Positions 26,501 through 41,500 of a DNA stretch of 64,000 nucleotides are shown here, piece by piece. A program made the position numbers and the translations under genes. The stretch is from positions 1-64,000 of the forward strand of contig JAHPZI010000021.1 of NCBI GenBank assembly GCA_019058295.1. Reading direction: 5' to 3'. The notes beneath the pieces are model-generated. The model searched no databases, was not told the DNA's origin, and saw only the letters and a list, made by a program, of their open reading frames with translations. Each line of letters opens with the position of its first letter. Positions within the stretch are counted from its first letter, which is position 1. This stretch comes from Promethearchaeota archaeon (GTDB lineage: Archaea > Asgardarchaeota > Lokiarchaeia > Sigyniarchaeales > SOKP01).

Positions 26501-29500
26501 ATTGGATTTCTAAATATGATGTGACAAGGGAATATGGTACTGGTCATGATTATTATTATATGAAATTTGAGGTTCCTCAGCAAGTAAGAGAAGAACCATA
26601 CATTTTAACCATTGATTCACCAGGTACTCCTATACATAATATTTATTTAAAAGATCCACTTGAGATTAATCTTAAGGTATTACCAGAAGACCTACAACCT
26701 AACAACCCACCATATACAGAACCAATACATTTAGAGAAAGAATTATATGAATTAGAATATTCTACTCCGTTAATTCTTGAGGGCGCGGTTCTTGACGATG
26801 ATCAATATTTAGTAGAAGATGAAGTATACGATTACCAATATCAAGAAGCTTTAGATAAAACTTCCGTTTATTCGCTTAATATTATTTCTCCTTATGAAAC
26901 TCCTGACTTTATTTCAAGAAGTGAATTTGCCGTATATTACCTTAATGAAGAATTAGAAAAGGTTCCCTTATATGTTAATATTGGAGATACAAATCCTCCT
27001 CAAAATCCCATATTAAATGAGGCAAGAATTAATTATGTTGAAAATACATATATATTAACTCTTGATTGGAATGAGCCTATTCCATATGATACTAATCTAT
27101 TATTAACCTATAAAGTTTTAAAAGGAAGACCAATTTCACCTATTTCTTATAGTACTGAGGATGAGTTTGGTAGAGACAATCAAGAAAATTTAATTCCTAT
27201 TCCTTTTGCTAAATATGACATGATAGAAAAAGAATGGTTAACAGAAGGCGATTTTAAAGAAGCCTTTTTAATTGATAGAGTACAAATTTCAGAAGAATTC
27301 ACTTTTGAAGAACTAACTATTGAAGGATTCTCTGGAATAATTAAAATTTCTGGACCTAGATTTGAAGGTAATACAATTGAACATGATATTATCGGTCTTC
27401 ATGGTGTATATCTCAATGATTCTTTAAGTGATAGATATGTCGAATTGTTTGCACCAGATAATTTCACATGGTCAATTAATTCAGATGGCGATCTTGAAGT
27501 CGGAGATCTGGAAAAATTTGATGAATTAGGAGATGTCTTAATGATTACTTATTATACATATACTCCTGTTAGACTAAAGCATCCACTTCTTGACGTAGGG
27601 AATAATTTAGAATATATAAGAATAACGAATAAGACTGACTCATCCTTAATTTATGAGTTTGATCCCGAACAGTATGCTTTTTCTGGAGATGGATATACAC
27701 TTTATTTAATAGATATATTTAATTCTATTTTAAAGAATAAGCAATTTACAATTTACGACTCAATTGAGATTTCTTATCATGCTTCTTTAACTAAAAAGAT
27801 TGATCTTTCATGTAATCTACTTCTCTTATTACAAGATGGACCAAATGTTTTTGTTCCTATTGATACGGTTCCTATTGATCGTTTAGGATTTTTTGAATAT
27901 GAACAAATATTTAGTATTGATGGTCCTCTCTCATTGCCTCTTGACGGAAAAAGAATTTTGAACATGCGCCTCGTTTATCTTCCTGATAATATATTTGATA
28001 TAACTTCAAGAACTAACATAGGATTATCATATCAGCAACAATATTCGCATCGTAATAGTAATAATTGGGAGAAGACTTTTCAAGTGATTGTTATTCCTAA
28101 GAAGGTTAAGCTTTTATTAACTGATTATGGGACTCAAAATATAGTAGTCTCTCAGAAATTTAGTGAAAGTAGAGAATATGTTTTCAATCGAAATCCATTC
28201 GAGGCTTTAGAAAGCGGAGAGGAATATACTTCAATACAATTAGATGCTCTCGTTCAAGAGAACTATACTTTTTCTTTCAAATTAACTGAATACGATGATA
28301 TTGAAGATGCTTCAATCGAAGGAGCTCCTATAGAAGGGTCAATAGTTTGGCTACACATTGGTTTTATGCCAAAATCCAAATCGAAGTTTTTGAATGAAAA
28401 AGCATTAATTGAGGAATATGAGAATTTTCCATATTATGAAGCTTTAGGTACACATCCTTATGCCTCACCTTATATTTTACCTTATGGTTCAGCTAGTACT
28501 TCCGGAGGTCCGGGAATTGGTCCTAATAGAATGTTTTCAAGACCCTTAGAATATCAGTGTAATGGTATTGATAAAGATTACGGACCTTATATATGGACAT
28601 ATGGAGTAACTAATGAGTATGGTATTGCAGAGTTTAATATTAATTTTGATAAAGATTATAAAAAGGATTTTATAAAATGTTTTGGTGCAATTGAGGGAAT
28701 CACATCTGTAGATGATATGGTGTTATACATTCGAGCGTTTAGCAGTGATTTTGACTGGCAGAATATGATTATGGAAGATGAACCCGAGCATTATATCTGC
28801 TCCCAAAGTAGCAATCAAATTTTTAAAGAAGAAGATATAATTAATAATTTCGATTTCTCAAAAGTAATATTATATGATAGTACCTATTTAGAGGGAATCT
28901 GCCGACTTCATAAGAAAGATATAGCTTTAGGTGTCACAGATTATTTATCTTATAAATTACCAAATCCATCTGATCCGGATTATGAATTTGAAGAGTTATC
29001 GGTGAGCCTCTATGTTACAGAAGCAGAACCACTCCCAACCGAGGGCACTACCACACTTAAGTCTTTAACTACTATCTATAGTATCAGAGATTTAGAACCA
29101 CAACCCAAGAGCATTTTAGACGATGGAAACACTTATATGATATACGGAGAGTTTATTAATCCAGCAGGCTATACAGTAGAGGAAGGAGCATTTGAGCGAA
29201 CCATTTTTCCAAATCTTGATTCCGACGGAGCCACTATTATTTGGACAAGTGATGAGATGGCAACTTTAATCGAAAGTTTAGGTCCTGGGTTATCCACAAT
29301 TAAAATGTATGTAGGAGAATCAGATTATTATAAACCATCTCCTACAATTACGGTGCCTTTCGAGGTAGTCCCACCTAATTATGTTCGGTTTGGTGAAAAG
29401 AACTCAAAGATTGACTTAATTGATCCGTTCATAAACGCGTATGGAAATAGTTACTATGGAGCTTCAGGTATGCCATATGAATCGAATTATCCTTATTTGT

Positions 29501-32500
29501 TGGGAACATTTTGGGTTGAACCCGATTTTAGTGGACCTACAGACAAAGAAGAATTATCTGATGATGATTATGTAAATATAAGTGTTGATTGTACAATTGA
29601 TGATGAATTTGGTAATCCAGTCACTTTCCCCTTACGAGAAAACATAATGGTAAGACCAGTTAATAGAGAGGGAATTGTTGAGTTTGCATTAGGCTTAGGT
29701 CCTGAAGATGCTTTCTTAATGGGGCTCCCTTGTACTTTAAGTTTGACCTTTGATATCGGTGATAATAAAGATGAAATTTTAGCAGATGAAAGAACTGTTC
29801 AAATATATCTTTTAGATTTACGTTTGGAGACAAATCCATCCTCTTCTAATCCTACAACTATTTGGTCAATCTATGATGATCAGTTCACTTTTGTTGATGG
29901 CGATACCAACGAGGATAATGATGTGGTTATTACTAGAGATGAAGATGTTGTAAAAATTGGTTCTAAAGAGACAGGTGGCACAATAAAATTATCTGATCAG
30001 ACAGGTGATAAGACAAATGGACTTGAAATAGATTTTGTCTATGAAGTTGATAATACCGGAGATACCCCCGTCCCAACAACGAGATATGCATTAGATGAAA
30101 ATAGCGGCATATTCGATTTGTTCCAGTTATCGAACATTATAGGTCTTGCGGTAGTTGCAAGAAGAGAAGAGGGAGAGGTTGAATTTCTCTTTAATCGACC
30201 TTTTGATGATAAAGAATCATGTACCTTACAAGAGTTATCTACTATTGATATCCTTACAGATTACGAACATCCTGAAAGAAATCCAGAAGATGGAGAATTA
30301 TTTACCGTTATTTATCAATTAGAATTTGATTATGGATTAAATGATTATGGGTTAATTGAACTTGGAGTGTTAAGTCCTGAAGTTGAAATCTTACAGACAA
30401 CCATTAATTTCGATATACCTATAAAATATCTTAAACCAAGCGAAGAGACCAGATCTTCCGCATTTGTCCGTTATATAGACACATTATCTGGAATTGAAGA
30501 TTCTGGAGCTCCGATTGATCAATATTCTCTTTCTCATTCACTTGAAGGAATTACTCCTCAAGATGTTATTATATATAATTCCCAAAAATTAGAAAAAGCT
30601 TTTTGTCCTAATGAAATTATAATTGATGGTACTACTGAATTTCCAAATATTAAATTCAATTTAGATACAACTGACACCACACAAAAATTACCCACTCTAG
30701 AGGATAGTTTTACTGTTGAATATGGAATTCGTTCTCCTTATTTGCTCGGTTATGGATTCCAGAAAGTCAATAGACCTTACTCTGATTCTGTTCGATTATT
30801 ATATAGGGATGAAGACGTGGCGGACGACAGATTAATCTTGGATGGTTCGGGCGAATCATTAAAAGCTCATACTCCTACTAACACTTCTCTTTTCATTGGA
30901 TTAGATAATTCTAGTAGAGAAGTTTTATTAGAGCTTTATAGCATTCCGTTGTTCTATGCCCCTGAAATTAATTTAACATTTATTTTAGATGAGGTTGTTA
31001 TGGACCAAATTACAGACATAACAGATCATAATACACTTAAGATTGAGATTTTCTATCTTGCAGGTTATGAATATGATGTTTATTATTCTGATTTGCTTGA
31101 ATTCCCCCTTATAGCTGGTGAAATAGATCCCGTAATAAATTATAATAAAGATTTACAACCTATTTATGATTCATTTCCCGAAGGTCTTCTAGATGTATAC
31201 ATTTCAATAAGCCAGAAAGGCACGAGCGACAATTATATCCCATATATAATTCTAGAGGATTACGATTATATATGTGATGAGCATCTGGTTGAGATGTATG
31301 ATATCATGCCTCAGTTAGGTTATGGACAACTTGATGTTCGTTCTGTGATTAATACCCGACATTACTATCAATTATTCTCTTTACCATTTTTTGATTGTGA
31401 CGATTGTGGTATAGAATTACCTGATAGTCCATTTAATTTAATGGAAGGATCAACGGTCACGGTTGCTTTAGAAGGATTACCTGATTCAAAACTTGTATCT
31501 GTTGATCCAGGTGATGGGGATGATTATAGTTTTCAATATTTAGGTAATAAAGAGACAATCGAAGTAAGCGAACAAAATCACTTTATGATTCCGAACTTAG
31601 GTTTATTCACTGATACATATTTCGTCGGTCAACCTGTGGTACAAGATGGCTTTGTTAGTCTTTATGCTGGGTCTGATACTGAGGTTTCTGGAGAGAAGGA
31701 TTATTCTGATACAATTTATATAACTGCAACGGAAGGGATTGAGGATTACAGGACTAATATTGAAAATGATATTGCTACTTCTTGGGAGGATCGATATTTA
31801 TTTGCGAATCATTTACTAACAACTCATGATATTGATGTTTTTGGAGACGTGCTATATCATCAACTTTTCAATATTAATCCTGCGGGTGAAGATCCATATT
31901 TTATCGCACATGAAGATATTATAGAGCTATTTCCAGATCAGACTGATCCTTTTATCACATTTGGAATTAAAATTCCTAATGACATTAGTGTTTCTCATTT
32001 AATTTCAATAGGGAAACCTTATGATTATGTTTTATCTGCTCACGGATTTCCGATTGGGGATTATGTTGATACAACTGATTATTGTGAAGTAAAATCTAAT
32101 GAAGATTCAGGCCTCATGCTCAGCTCAGAATCACCATTACCAATAAGAGACTATAGACTTGCATATCTACCTAACGGAAGTAAATATATTTTGTTTAATG
32201 AGACAGAAACTAATATTATGTCAAATTATGCAGATAATTATGCGGGTGATGACTATTATATTATGGTAGATTATTGGGCAAATGAGAAATTTTCACACGG
32301 TTTAGATTATGATATACTAGAGTATCCAAATAATGCGACAGCTTATATCAAATGGAAATATAGATCATCTTCATCTACATCTTTTACCTTACATCCTGAC
32401 CTTAGTTCAAATTCAAGTTTTAGTGTGTATTATTCCGCACTCCAATGGGCATTTCAAGATGCAAGATACATAGATACTAAGACAGACTTAATTATTTTTA

Positions 32501-35500
32501 ACCCTACGAAAACTTCTCAGATTTCTGTTCCTTATGATGAGGATGCCACAGAAGAGACCTTTAGTATTCAAAACATCGTTCCCGAAGATCAATATTTAGA
32601 TTCCTCTATTTTCACTCATATAACAATGACAATCTGGGATGGTCAATACCCTGATTCAATTCAAGAATATAAACTTAATACTATTATTAGTGGGTTGATC
32701 GAGCCAAAGATTCCAGAGGACCCCGAAAATCCAAAGTATTATTTCTACACGCTTGATTTTGATGTTTTAAAAGATCTCCTTTCAGATGTTAAGGCAGGCT
32801 ATACAATCATCCCTTATACATATGTTAGCGTTGGCGTTCAATTCATTCCTGATCAGATGAGATATCCATTATCTACAACACCAATTAACTATCAATATCT
32901 TAACTATGAGGTTTCTGATGAAATTCCTAATCCCAGAGACTACGCAATTAAGCTTACTATTCCTGATGATGATAATTCTCCTGATGATAGGGATATATTC
33001 TATTCATATGAAGATCCTGATGATGATCACCCAAATTTTCATGATTATGTTAATAAAATTAAAGATAATTGGATTTATTTTAATGATGTTAATATACCTG
33101 ATGGTCAAGAGATATATGTCGAGTATACTTATAAACTTAGTTGCGGTCTCCTCGAAAAGAAACATTTTACTATGATTACCTATCCTTGGACGCGGGCATT
33201 TGACACCATATTAGGTGATGTACTTCAAGATACTTCAAGCGATTCTGGAATAACATATCGCGAAAGATACCGGAAAACGAGTGGAGGTTCTATAATTACT
33301 CCTTTTGAATATAGTCTTTCAGCAGAAGATACATATTCTCTTTACTTGAGTTATCGTCTCAATTCTCGAGAGAACATGGACCTAAAGATACCAATGGATT
33401 ATGCTAAATATGTTGAAATCCCTAATGATTATAATAAATATTACGTTTTTGACCTCTTTAGATATGGTTTTGAAGCGTATCTTGATATTGTTGAGAATGA
33501 CGAAATAGTGGTTTATTATTATAATAAATTTGGACAGAAATTCTTTTTAGATGAAAGTTTGTGGGAAATTAATTTTGAACTTAATACTATAAAAATATTT
33601 ACTGATAAGACTGGGCAAGGAGGATATGATAGAAATCCTATAACGAATCCTAATCCAAATATGCCTCATGAATTTTATGTATCATTTAATACTGGTTCAG
33701 GAGATAAGGAGTATTACACTCATAGATTTTCATACAATCCAAATGATCCAATTGAGTTTTCATTAGATGTAAGTAATTGGGAATTAAAGAACGGAGATAG
33801 ATTGGGCGTGATCCCTAATCTAGGAGGATACTACTTTATGAATGAAGATGAAAGTTCATATACAGAGATGGTTTGTCACGCCTCTCAGATTTCCTCATAT
33901 ATAAACGATGGCCAGAGCTTGATATTTGATATGCATACCGAGTTTATGGAAATGGATTATAGTGATCTGCTTCAAGATATTCGTTCGGGCGAATTCCTTT
34001 CTCTTTATATTCAAGCTAATATGATAAATTATGAAAGTTTAGAACGATTGGAGATAAATTTAAGGACATTAGGAACGCCATCGGTTATCTTTTCAACACA
34101 GGTAATGACACGAGAAGAGCTGATGATGAATGATTTTGCCATAAAGATTGATTTTCCTTTAGGTTCTCCTGATTTACAAAATATAGGATCGATTGAATTT
34201 GTCCCCATTTTCAGAACAGATGAAGAATATTCAGTTGGTGCAGAATCAGTAGGTATTCCTCATTTTCAAGATATTCAGTGGAGTGAAGAGAGCGCATATT
34301 ATGATGAAGACGGAAATAAATTTATGTCTATAATCTTGGAAGAAAAATTGATGGCTATTCCAGATGTTGCTTATTTGTTTAATACAAGACTTGATCATCT
34401 CAAACTCCCAGAAGGAGTAAAGGTCACATCATATTCTCAAAATGACGTTTTTGGGTCTGAAGAATATATCTTAGAAATTCCTAGTACTTATATTAACCCA
34501 GAGAGCCCAGAAGGAGTAAAAGAGATTTTAAGTTTTAAGGATGGAGAAAATATAATTATTCGTTATTATTCTCCAGTCGAGAAAGGCTTAAGTCTTACAA
34601 TCGGAAAATTATATTTTGATAGTAAGCCATATGGCTATGATTCCGAGAATCCAGTCGCAGAATTTATGCTAGTAAACGCAGACAATTCCTCTGATTATTT
34701 GAATTTTACAGATAATTATTATTTATCAATTCCAATAGATATGACTCCATTTAATACGGAGTTTATGGGCTCATATAAAGCAATAAGATATGACTTTAAT
34801 TTAATAGACAATCTTAAAGGTTCTTTTGGAGATGCTGAAGTTGTCGGTACTCATGGAACTAATATAAGATTTGTCGATGAGGCTGAACTTTATGATGCAG
34901 AATGTATTATTATTGATGAATGGCAAGGAAAAGAGAAAGTTATTAGACTTCAAGGAGATGGGTCTGCTACTGGAGAGATGCCTTACATTGGTCATAGAAG
35001 GATTCAAGACACTTCAGGAACCATCGAGTTTTTGATTGGGTCTAATGACGTTTCTTCGAATTATGTATTTGGGGTAGGTGAGGAGGGAGTTGCTTTTGTC
35101 GGGCTTATCTGGATTCAAGGCTCATATTTATATTACCAAGATGAGAATTTTGATCTTCAAAAGATTCAAGATGATCCGATTCAGAATAATGTCTTTTATC
35201 ACATTAAAATAGAATACCATGACACTACTAACACTTGGGATATTTATGTAGATAACATGATTGTTCCAGAGGTTGAGGGTGCTCTAACTACTATGCCTCA
35301 AGTTGACGGAGTTGATGGTTTTATGCTCCAAAATCAAGGGGATTCATCAGATTATCTTTATTTGACCGATTATAAAGATGATCAAGGCTTTAATTGGGGA
35401 GAATTAATTCAAGTTGATGAAGTTGATGATTTCTCTCATATTGTTATTTCAATGCCTTATCTTTCTGATGAATTAACATTAGATTCAATGATTATTCAGC

Positions 35501-38500
35501 GAAATACAGAAGATATATCCCCCGACTATATTGCAACTGATGAGAGGGTTTGGGAATATACATCTTTAAAGACATTCATCTCAGGAGAGGATCCTTCGAC
35601 TGATGAATATTATTTTAATATCCCATCAGATATTTTCGGAGGTGAAGATTGGTTAGATTACTTACTCATTTCAGATGAGAATTATAACCATTATCAAGCA
35701 ATTATTGTAGAAAATGATGATCCTGAGAAAAATACAGACGATTATCAATTAATTTGGAATCCTTCAGGCGGGTATTTTGAATGGAATGATGGATTTGATA
35801 AGTATTCTGAATATTTTGGCATGTTAATTGAAGCACCAGAAATAATAGAGAACAATACAGAACTGAGCATAGAGTATTGTGTAGAAGATTCTTGGAAGGA
35901 GCCAATAATTCTTAGCTATCCAAATATAGTTTATGATACTGTTGATATAATTTATGATTATGACTCTTTACTAACACCTCATTACGAAGAATGGTATGGT
36001 GAATTTCACGAAAATTCAGACTATGATTATGAAGTTGTCCAATATTATCCAATAAAATTTACGATATATACCGAAATCAATGATTATACACTTAATATAG
36101 AAGAAAAGCTTGGGATAGAGGATTTATCCACTAATGATTTTATCAATTTGTCCATTTGTAAGGTTACTGGTCTTAATGCTACTTTAGATGATACAATACT
36201 TGATTGGTCTTACGACTCTACAACAAAAGATATTACTATTACTAATCCAGATCCATCAAACGGATATCTAAATCAATTTGATATTATCATAGTAACTTTA
36301 AACTTTTCAGCTGGACCTGTTTCTCATTCATCTGAAATAATCTTTTCAGATGAGTTTTATCAGACTTATTTAAGTGAGCAAACTGATACTGGATATCAAA
36401 CTCTATATGACACATTCTATGATCTTTTTTCTATTGAATTTCAATTTAAGACTACAATAGGGGAATATTTATTTGTTGCAGATTCAGAGGCAATTATTCA
36501 AGGATATGCGTTTGAACCTATCGATTATTCGAAAAATACTCTATTAACTAATGTAAATAATATTAACACGATTACCCATTATTATTATGCTTCATATCTT
36601 AGATTTGATATTTTTGAAAACGAATTCAATACAATTTATCAAGCAGATATTGATATGGATGGGACTCCCGAATATAAGCAAGAGATCGATTCGGATAAAG
36701 ACGGAAGAATTGATATAACCAAGTATGGTATTGAGGATCCAGAAAATCCTTTGGATGTACTATGGTATCTCATTATTCAAGACTATGAGACAACTTCGGT
36801 GATGAAAGAGAAAAGAGTAGAACCCGAGTCTCGTACAGAATGGTTTGATATTGATGATAAATTATTTGCCACATACAAGTTTTCATGGAAAGAATTCGCT
36901 GAGGGTATAATAGGGGATATTGAAATAGACCCAATGGAACTTATTGAAGTTCTACAAAAGGATCCCATTGCTCAATTGAAATTTTTTGCTGATATTTTCA
37001 TAGAAGGGCTGATAAATTTATTAAATACTTTAGCATCAGCATTTGGGGCGCCTGATATGGACTATTGGGCACAAAAATCTTTGCAACAATACTATGATCA
37101 GGAAACTACGATAACATCAAAGTATTATAGTATAACAACTGATAGAGATTTAGATGGATATACCGATTCTCAATATATCTATGAAATGAAAGATATAAAA
37201 ACAGATTTAGAGGTTACTAGCGTTGAAGAGACCATCTTAGCAGCTCGGCAGTATAAATTTATGGATCGCCTTTCAGAATATATAGCGAAAGTTATTGCTG
37301 AATGTTGTGATATTGTTCAATGGGTTGCTAGTCTCTGTAGTACAAGTTCTCAGTTTGATCCAAGGACTGATGGAGCAGCATTACATTTCAAGGAAGATCC
37401 TATATTTAATGATAAACTTACAAAAGAAGATTTAGAAAGAGGTCATGTTTCGCATGCCTCACTTAGTAGTTCTTTTGTTGAGTACCATAAAACCACTTTG
37501 ATGCTCTATTCCACAGAACAGGTTTCTGAAACAATTACCGTTCAAGATTGGAATCAAGGAGAGATTGAAGAAACGAGAGTATATGAAGATAAATTTTATA
37601 ATAATTATCGTGATCTTTATGAAGGAGACGATATATTAATAAAGAATCTTGCAACAAATCAACTACAATCAATTTCCTCAGATGTGGGATTTCCAGTTTC
37701 AGAACCAGAATCGCTTGAGTGGGATGTTCCAACATGGGAAGAAAGGGGATACGACTCAATACCAGTCAAATACGATTCATTAACGATTACTGGTGAAGGA
37801 GAATCTGACACAGGAGAATCCACCACAATAAATTACTATGAGAAAGAAGTCAAGATTGTAATACCAAACCGTTATTGCCTTGCTGATGATTACCTAAAAA
37901 CGATACCTGAGGAAAGAACAGATGAAGGCAATGCAGAATTTGATGTAACCGGAATTTTTATAACTCCGAATAGTGGTAAAGTGTATTATACCAGCGATAA
38001 GGAAACATACAAGAAAGGTGAAGCAAAAACTGAAGGGCATTATCTTTATTATGACTCTGATCTTAACGGTTTTTACGAAACCGTCTATATTTTAGAGCCC
38101 GAATCTGGAGGCAAATACAAAGTGATGGCAATAGGTTATAATTATGATAATGATCATAAATTCTCTCCTTATTCTAGAGTAGATACAGGTACAACCATAG
38201 AGGATTCTTTTGATAGAATCTCAGATATGACTTTCCATTTTATTAGATTCTGGAGATATCATATGGGACGCTTAAAAAATTGCGAATTGTTATTTCCAAA
38301 AGAAAATTATGATGGATATCAAGCGAGGGATACGATTTTTTCCATTTCAAAATTAGTTAATTATGAGAAAGGCACACCCAAGACAGAGCTTTTTTATGAA
38401 GTCCGGCATAAGGTATATGATGATTTATGGGAACAATATAAAGGAGATTTCTATGATAGTCTCGGTGAGCAAGTATTAATGTTAATAGTTGCTACAGGTC

Positions 38501-41500
38501 TTCAGACTGTAGTTAAGGTTGCCTTTGATCTAGCAACTTATCAGACAGCAGGTAAATGGTTTGGTAGAGCTACATTTATATTTGTTTACACTTTAATGTC
38601 GAAATATTTTATGGATAAAAAGATGCACGAAGCGCAAGCTCTGCAACGAGCTTTTACATTTCATTCTATTGAGCATGATAGACGGAATCCTAAATCTATT
38701 AATGAAAGAGCATGGGGTGATAAGCTTATCGGCGACTCAATGATTGCGGCGATCATCGGTCATCCAAATGCATATTACAGTACTGCTTTTGGCGTAAATA
38801 ATGAAAATGGACGAGAATATACTGCGGATGTTCTTGTATCGCCACCAAATCCTTATAGAATGTATGATGCTGCTGGCATTATCGCATTCCTTGGCGCTAA
38901 TATAGGCGCATCTATGGTTTCTCTATTTCCAATAGTGATCGGGACACTTGCAAACTGGATAGCAAGTATCGTAGGTGGAGAAGTTTATACGGAGGCACAG
39001 ATGCAAGATATTATTTTTAAGATGGATCCTGATATGATGGGCTCATTAGAATTCGATGATGTTAATTTAGACTATTCTCTTCTTACTAATGAATTATTTG
39101 CATTACCTTTTATTACAAGCGAAGAAAAAGGTACTCGAACATATGGCTATTTTGAGTATTCCGGTCGTGGTGGGGGTGGAGATAATTTTATGAAACAGAG
39201 TTATAGATACAATACTCTTGGGTATCTTGAACATCAAATTGAAGAAAGGACATCGGGCGATTTGGATACCATACGAGCTGTCTGTGTTAACGGCAAACCG
39301 TATTATGAATTTGTAAATTCAGGAGATCCAGAAACCTTTACGAGTTTACCAGCAAGTCCGTTATATCAACCAATTGTCTTAAGCAAGAAAAGATATAACG
39401 AATTGAATAATGAGAAATTGAAAGGACATATGTACGTTGTAGCTCGGGCGAGAGCGGCAGAAGAGACTCGTGGAATAAATCCATATGATTTAACAATTTA
39501 TGAAAAAGAATTTTATAAAGCAAAAATCCCACTAAAATATACATTTAATTATCCTATTGATTCTGTAACAATTGAAGTTAGACGAGTTCGAAACGATCGT
39601 CTTGAAGACGAAATAAAAGTAAAATCTTCATATTACGTATTAGATGGAGGACATCTTTATTTTACTGAGACTCTTGATCAGATTATAGAAGAGGATATTG
39701 ACGGATGGCGATCTTGGCAAATATATGATGATTATTATTATTTAATTCATATTGAATTTTATCGATTTGTTGCCATGGATGATTCTGAAGAACAAAATCG
39801 CCTTGCGTTAACTCAAGCCACTTCTTATGCAATTAGTGATTATTTTAACCAATATGAATATGCTGCAACCGGAGCAAGTATGATTGCCGAACTAGCTTTT
39901 ACAATTCAAATAACGACACTCTCTACTGCTATTACATATCCTTTTATGGTTCTTACTGAGTCGGCTTCGAAGGCGGCTGAAGAGAGAGGGAAGACGAAAG
40001 GATTGATAGAAGCTGGAGTTGCAGATACTGGGCAAAAAGAAATATATGAAGCTGGATATAAATGGCTTTTAAAACAATTTATAAAAATGGCATTTTCCAA
40101 AAAGACTCTTCTAAAATTTGCGAAGGCAGTAGTAATGGAGACGCTTGAAGAAATTACCATTGACTCATTATTCGAAACAGCAATACCTGAATTAGTAAAC
40201 ACTTTCGGCGGGACAGATTATATTGGACAATGGTTATCTTCTCTTGCACAATCTATAAGAGAGCAAATACCCTGGGGACGTCTTATTGGAATAAATAAAC
40301 CTGATTTGGATATTCTTCAAGTAGTTACTGATTATATGGCAAATGACGAGTCTATAACAGAGAAAGTAGCACAATATAAAATAAAATATAAAGAAGAGAA
40401 GAGTGAAGAAGCTCGTAAGAAATTACAGAAAGAATTTATAAAACAACTTGTGAAACATATGGATGCCAAGTTCAAGCAGAAAGGTATTGCTGATTTGATC
40501 CTAGATTTAATTTTGAAACAAATAAGGAAAGGAACTCTTAAAGGTTATACTTATCAACAAGCTATAATGTATTTCAATACTTGGCTGAAAGCCAATAATG
40601 CTGATCTAGTAAACAAGTTCTTAAAGATAGGACAAGATGATTTCGGAGAGATCCCTATACCAGCTATGAGTGCTGAAGCGATTGATTTTATCAGCACCAT
40701 TGTTCAGAAACTAAAACTTCCTAGAGTTGTGCAAGCTGTTGTTATCCTCAATAATCGTATGTTAAAGCATCAAGTATCTCCTGATTTGAAAGTAGCAGCT
40801 AAGATGAACGAACGTATTAAGAGTACTCTTGAGGAGACACTAGCGCCCGAATTCCGAAAGAAAAAAGAGCAAATGCATCTATTCGACAAAATTGAAAACA
40901 TGAAGCAAGGGCAATCAAGTTTAGATACTATCGATAGGGCTTCAAAAGTGGCAGAGGGCATGGAGAAAGCAAGAGCCGAACAACCTAAAGGAATTGGTGT
41001 ACGTCTTGGCGAGGCACTTAGAGGAATACAGAAACTTGCCGAGTATATAGACCCAAGATCTAGGGTAATCAGGGGGAAAACCGAAGAAAAATCAATAGGT
41101 TGGATATTTGAGCTAACGGAAGAGATGAAGAAGGCAGGGAAGATCAGAGTGAAAGACCTTTTTGCCAAGATTAGAAAGGAGCATAATGTCTTTAAGGACG
41201 CCAATGGTAATGACATCCCAATAGCAATAGAGATTTTAGGTGAGATAATAGGGGTACAGCTTGAGGTCGGGGGTGAGATTTACCGTCAGACCATTGAGAC
41301 GAAAAATGAGGATGGTAAATGGGAACAAATGACAGTTACAGGAGATACGGATTGGCAGAAGGTTAAAGATTTTCTAAACTTTAAGACTGATCCAGAGAGT
41401 ATGAAGAATAAAGAAAATCATATTATTGTTCGAGTCGCTGAGCGAGATCAGAATGGTCAATGGGTAATCTCGGGCATGCCCGAATTTACGGGAAGAGATG

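Noticed and set aside
40770..41216. 148-codon antisense frame inside the giant gene.
   Set aside because: It mirrors the biased codons of the real gene; Ser/Phe/Leu-rich composition with no motif.
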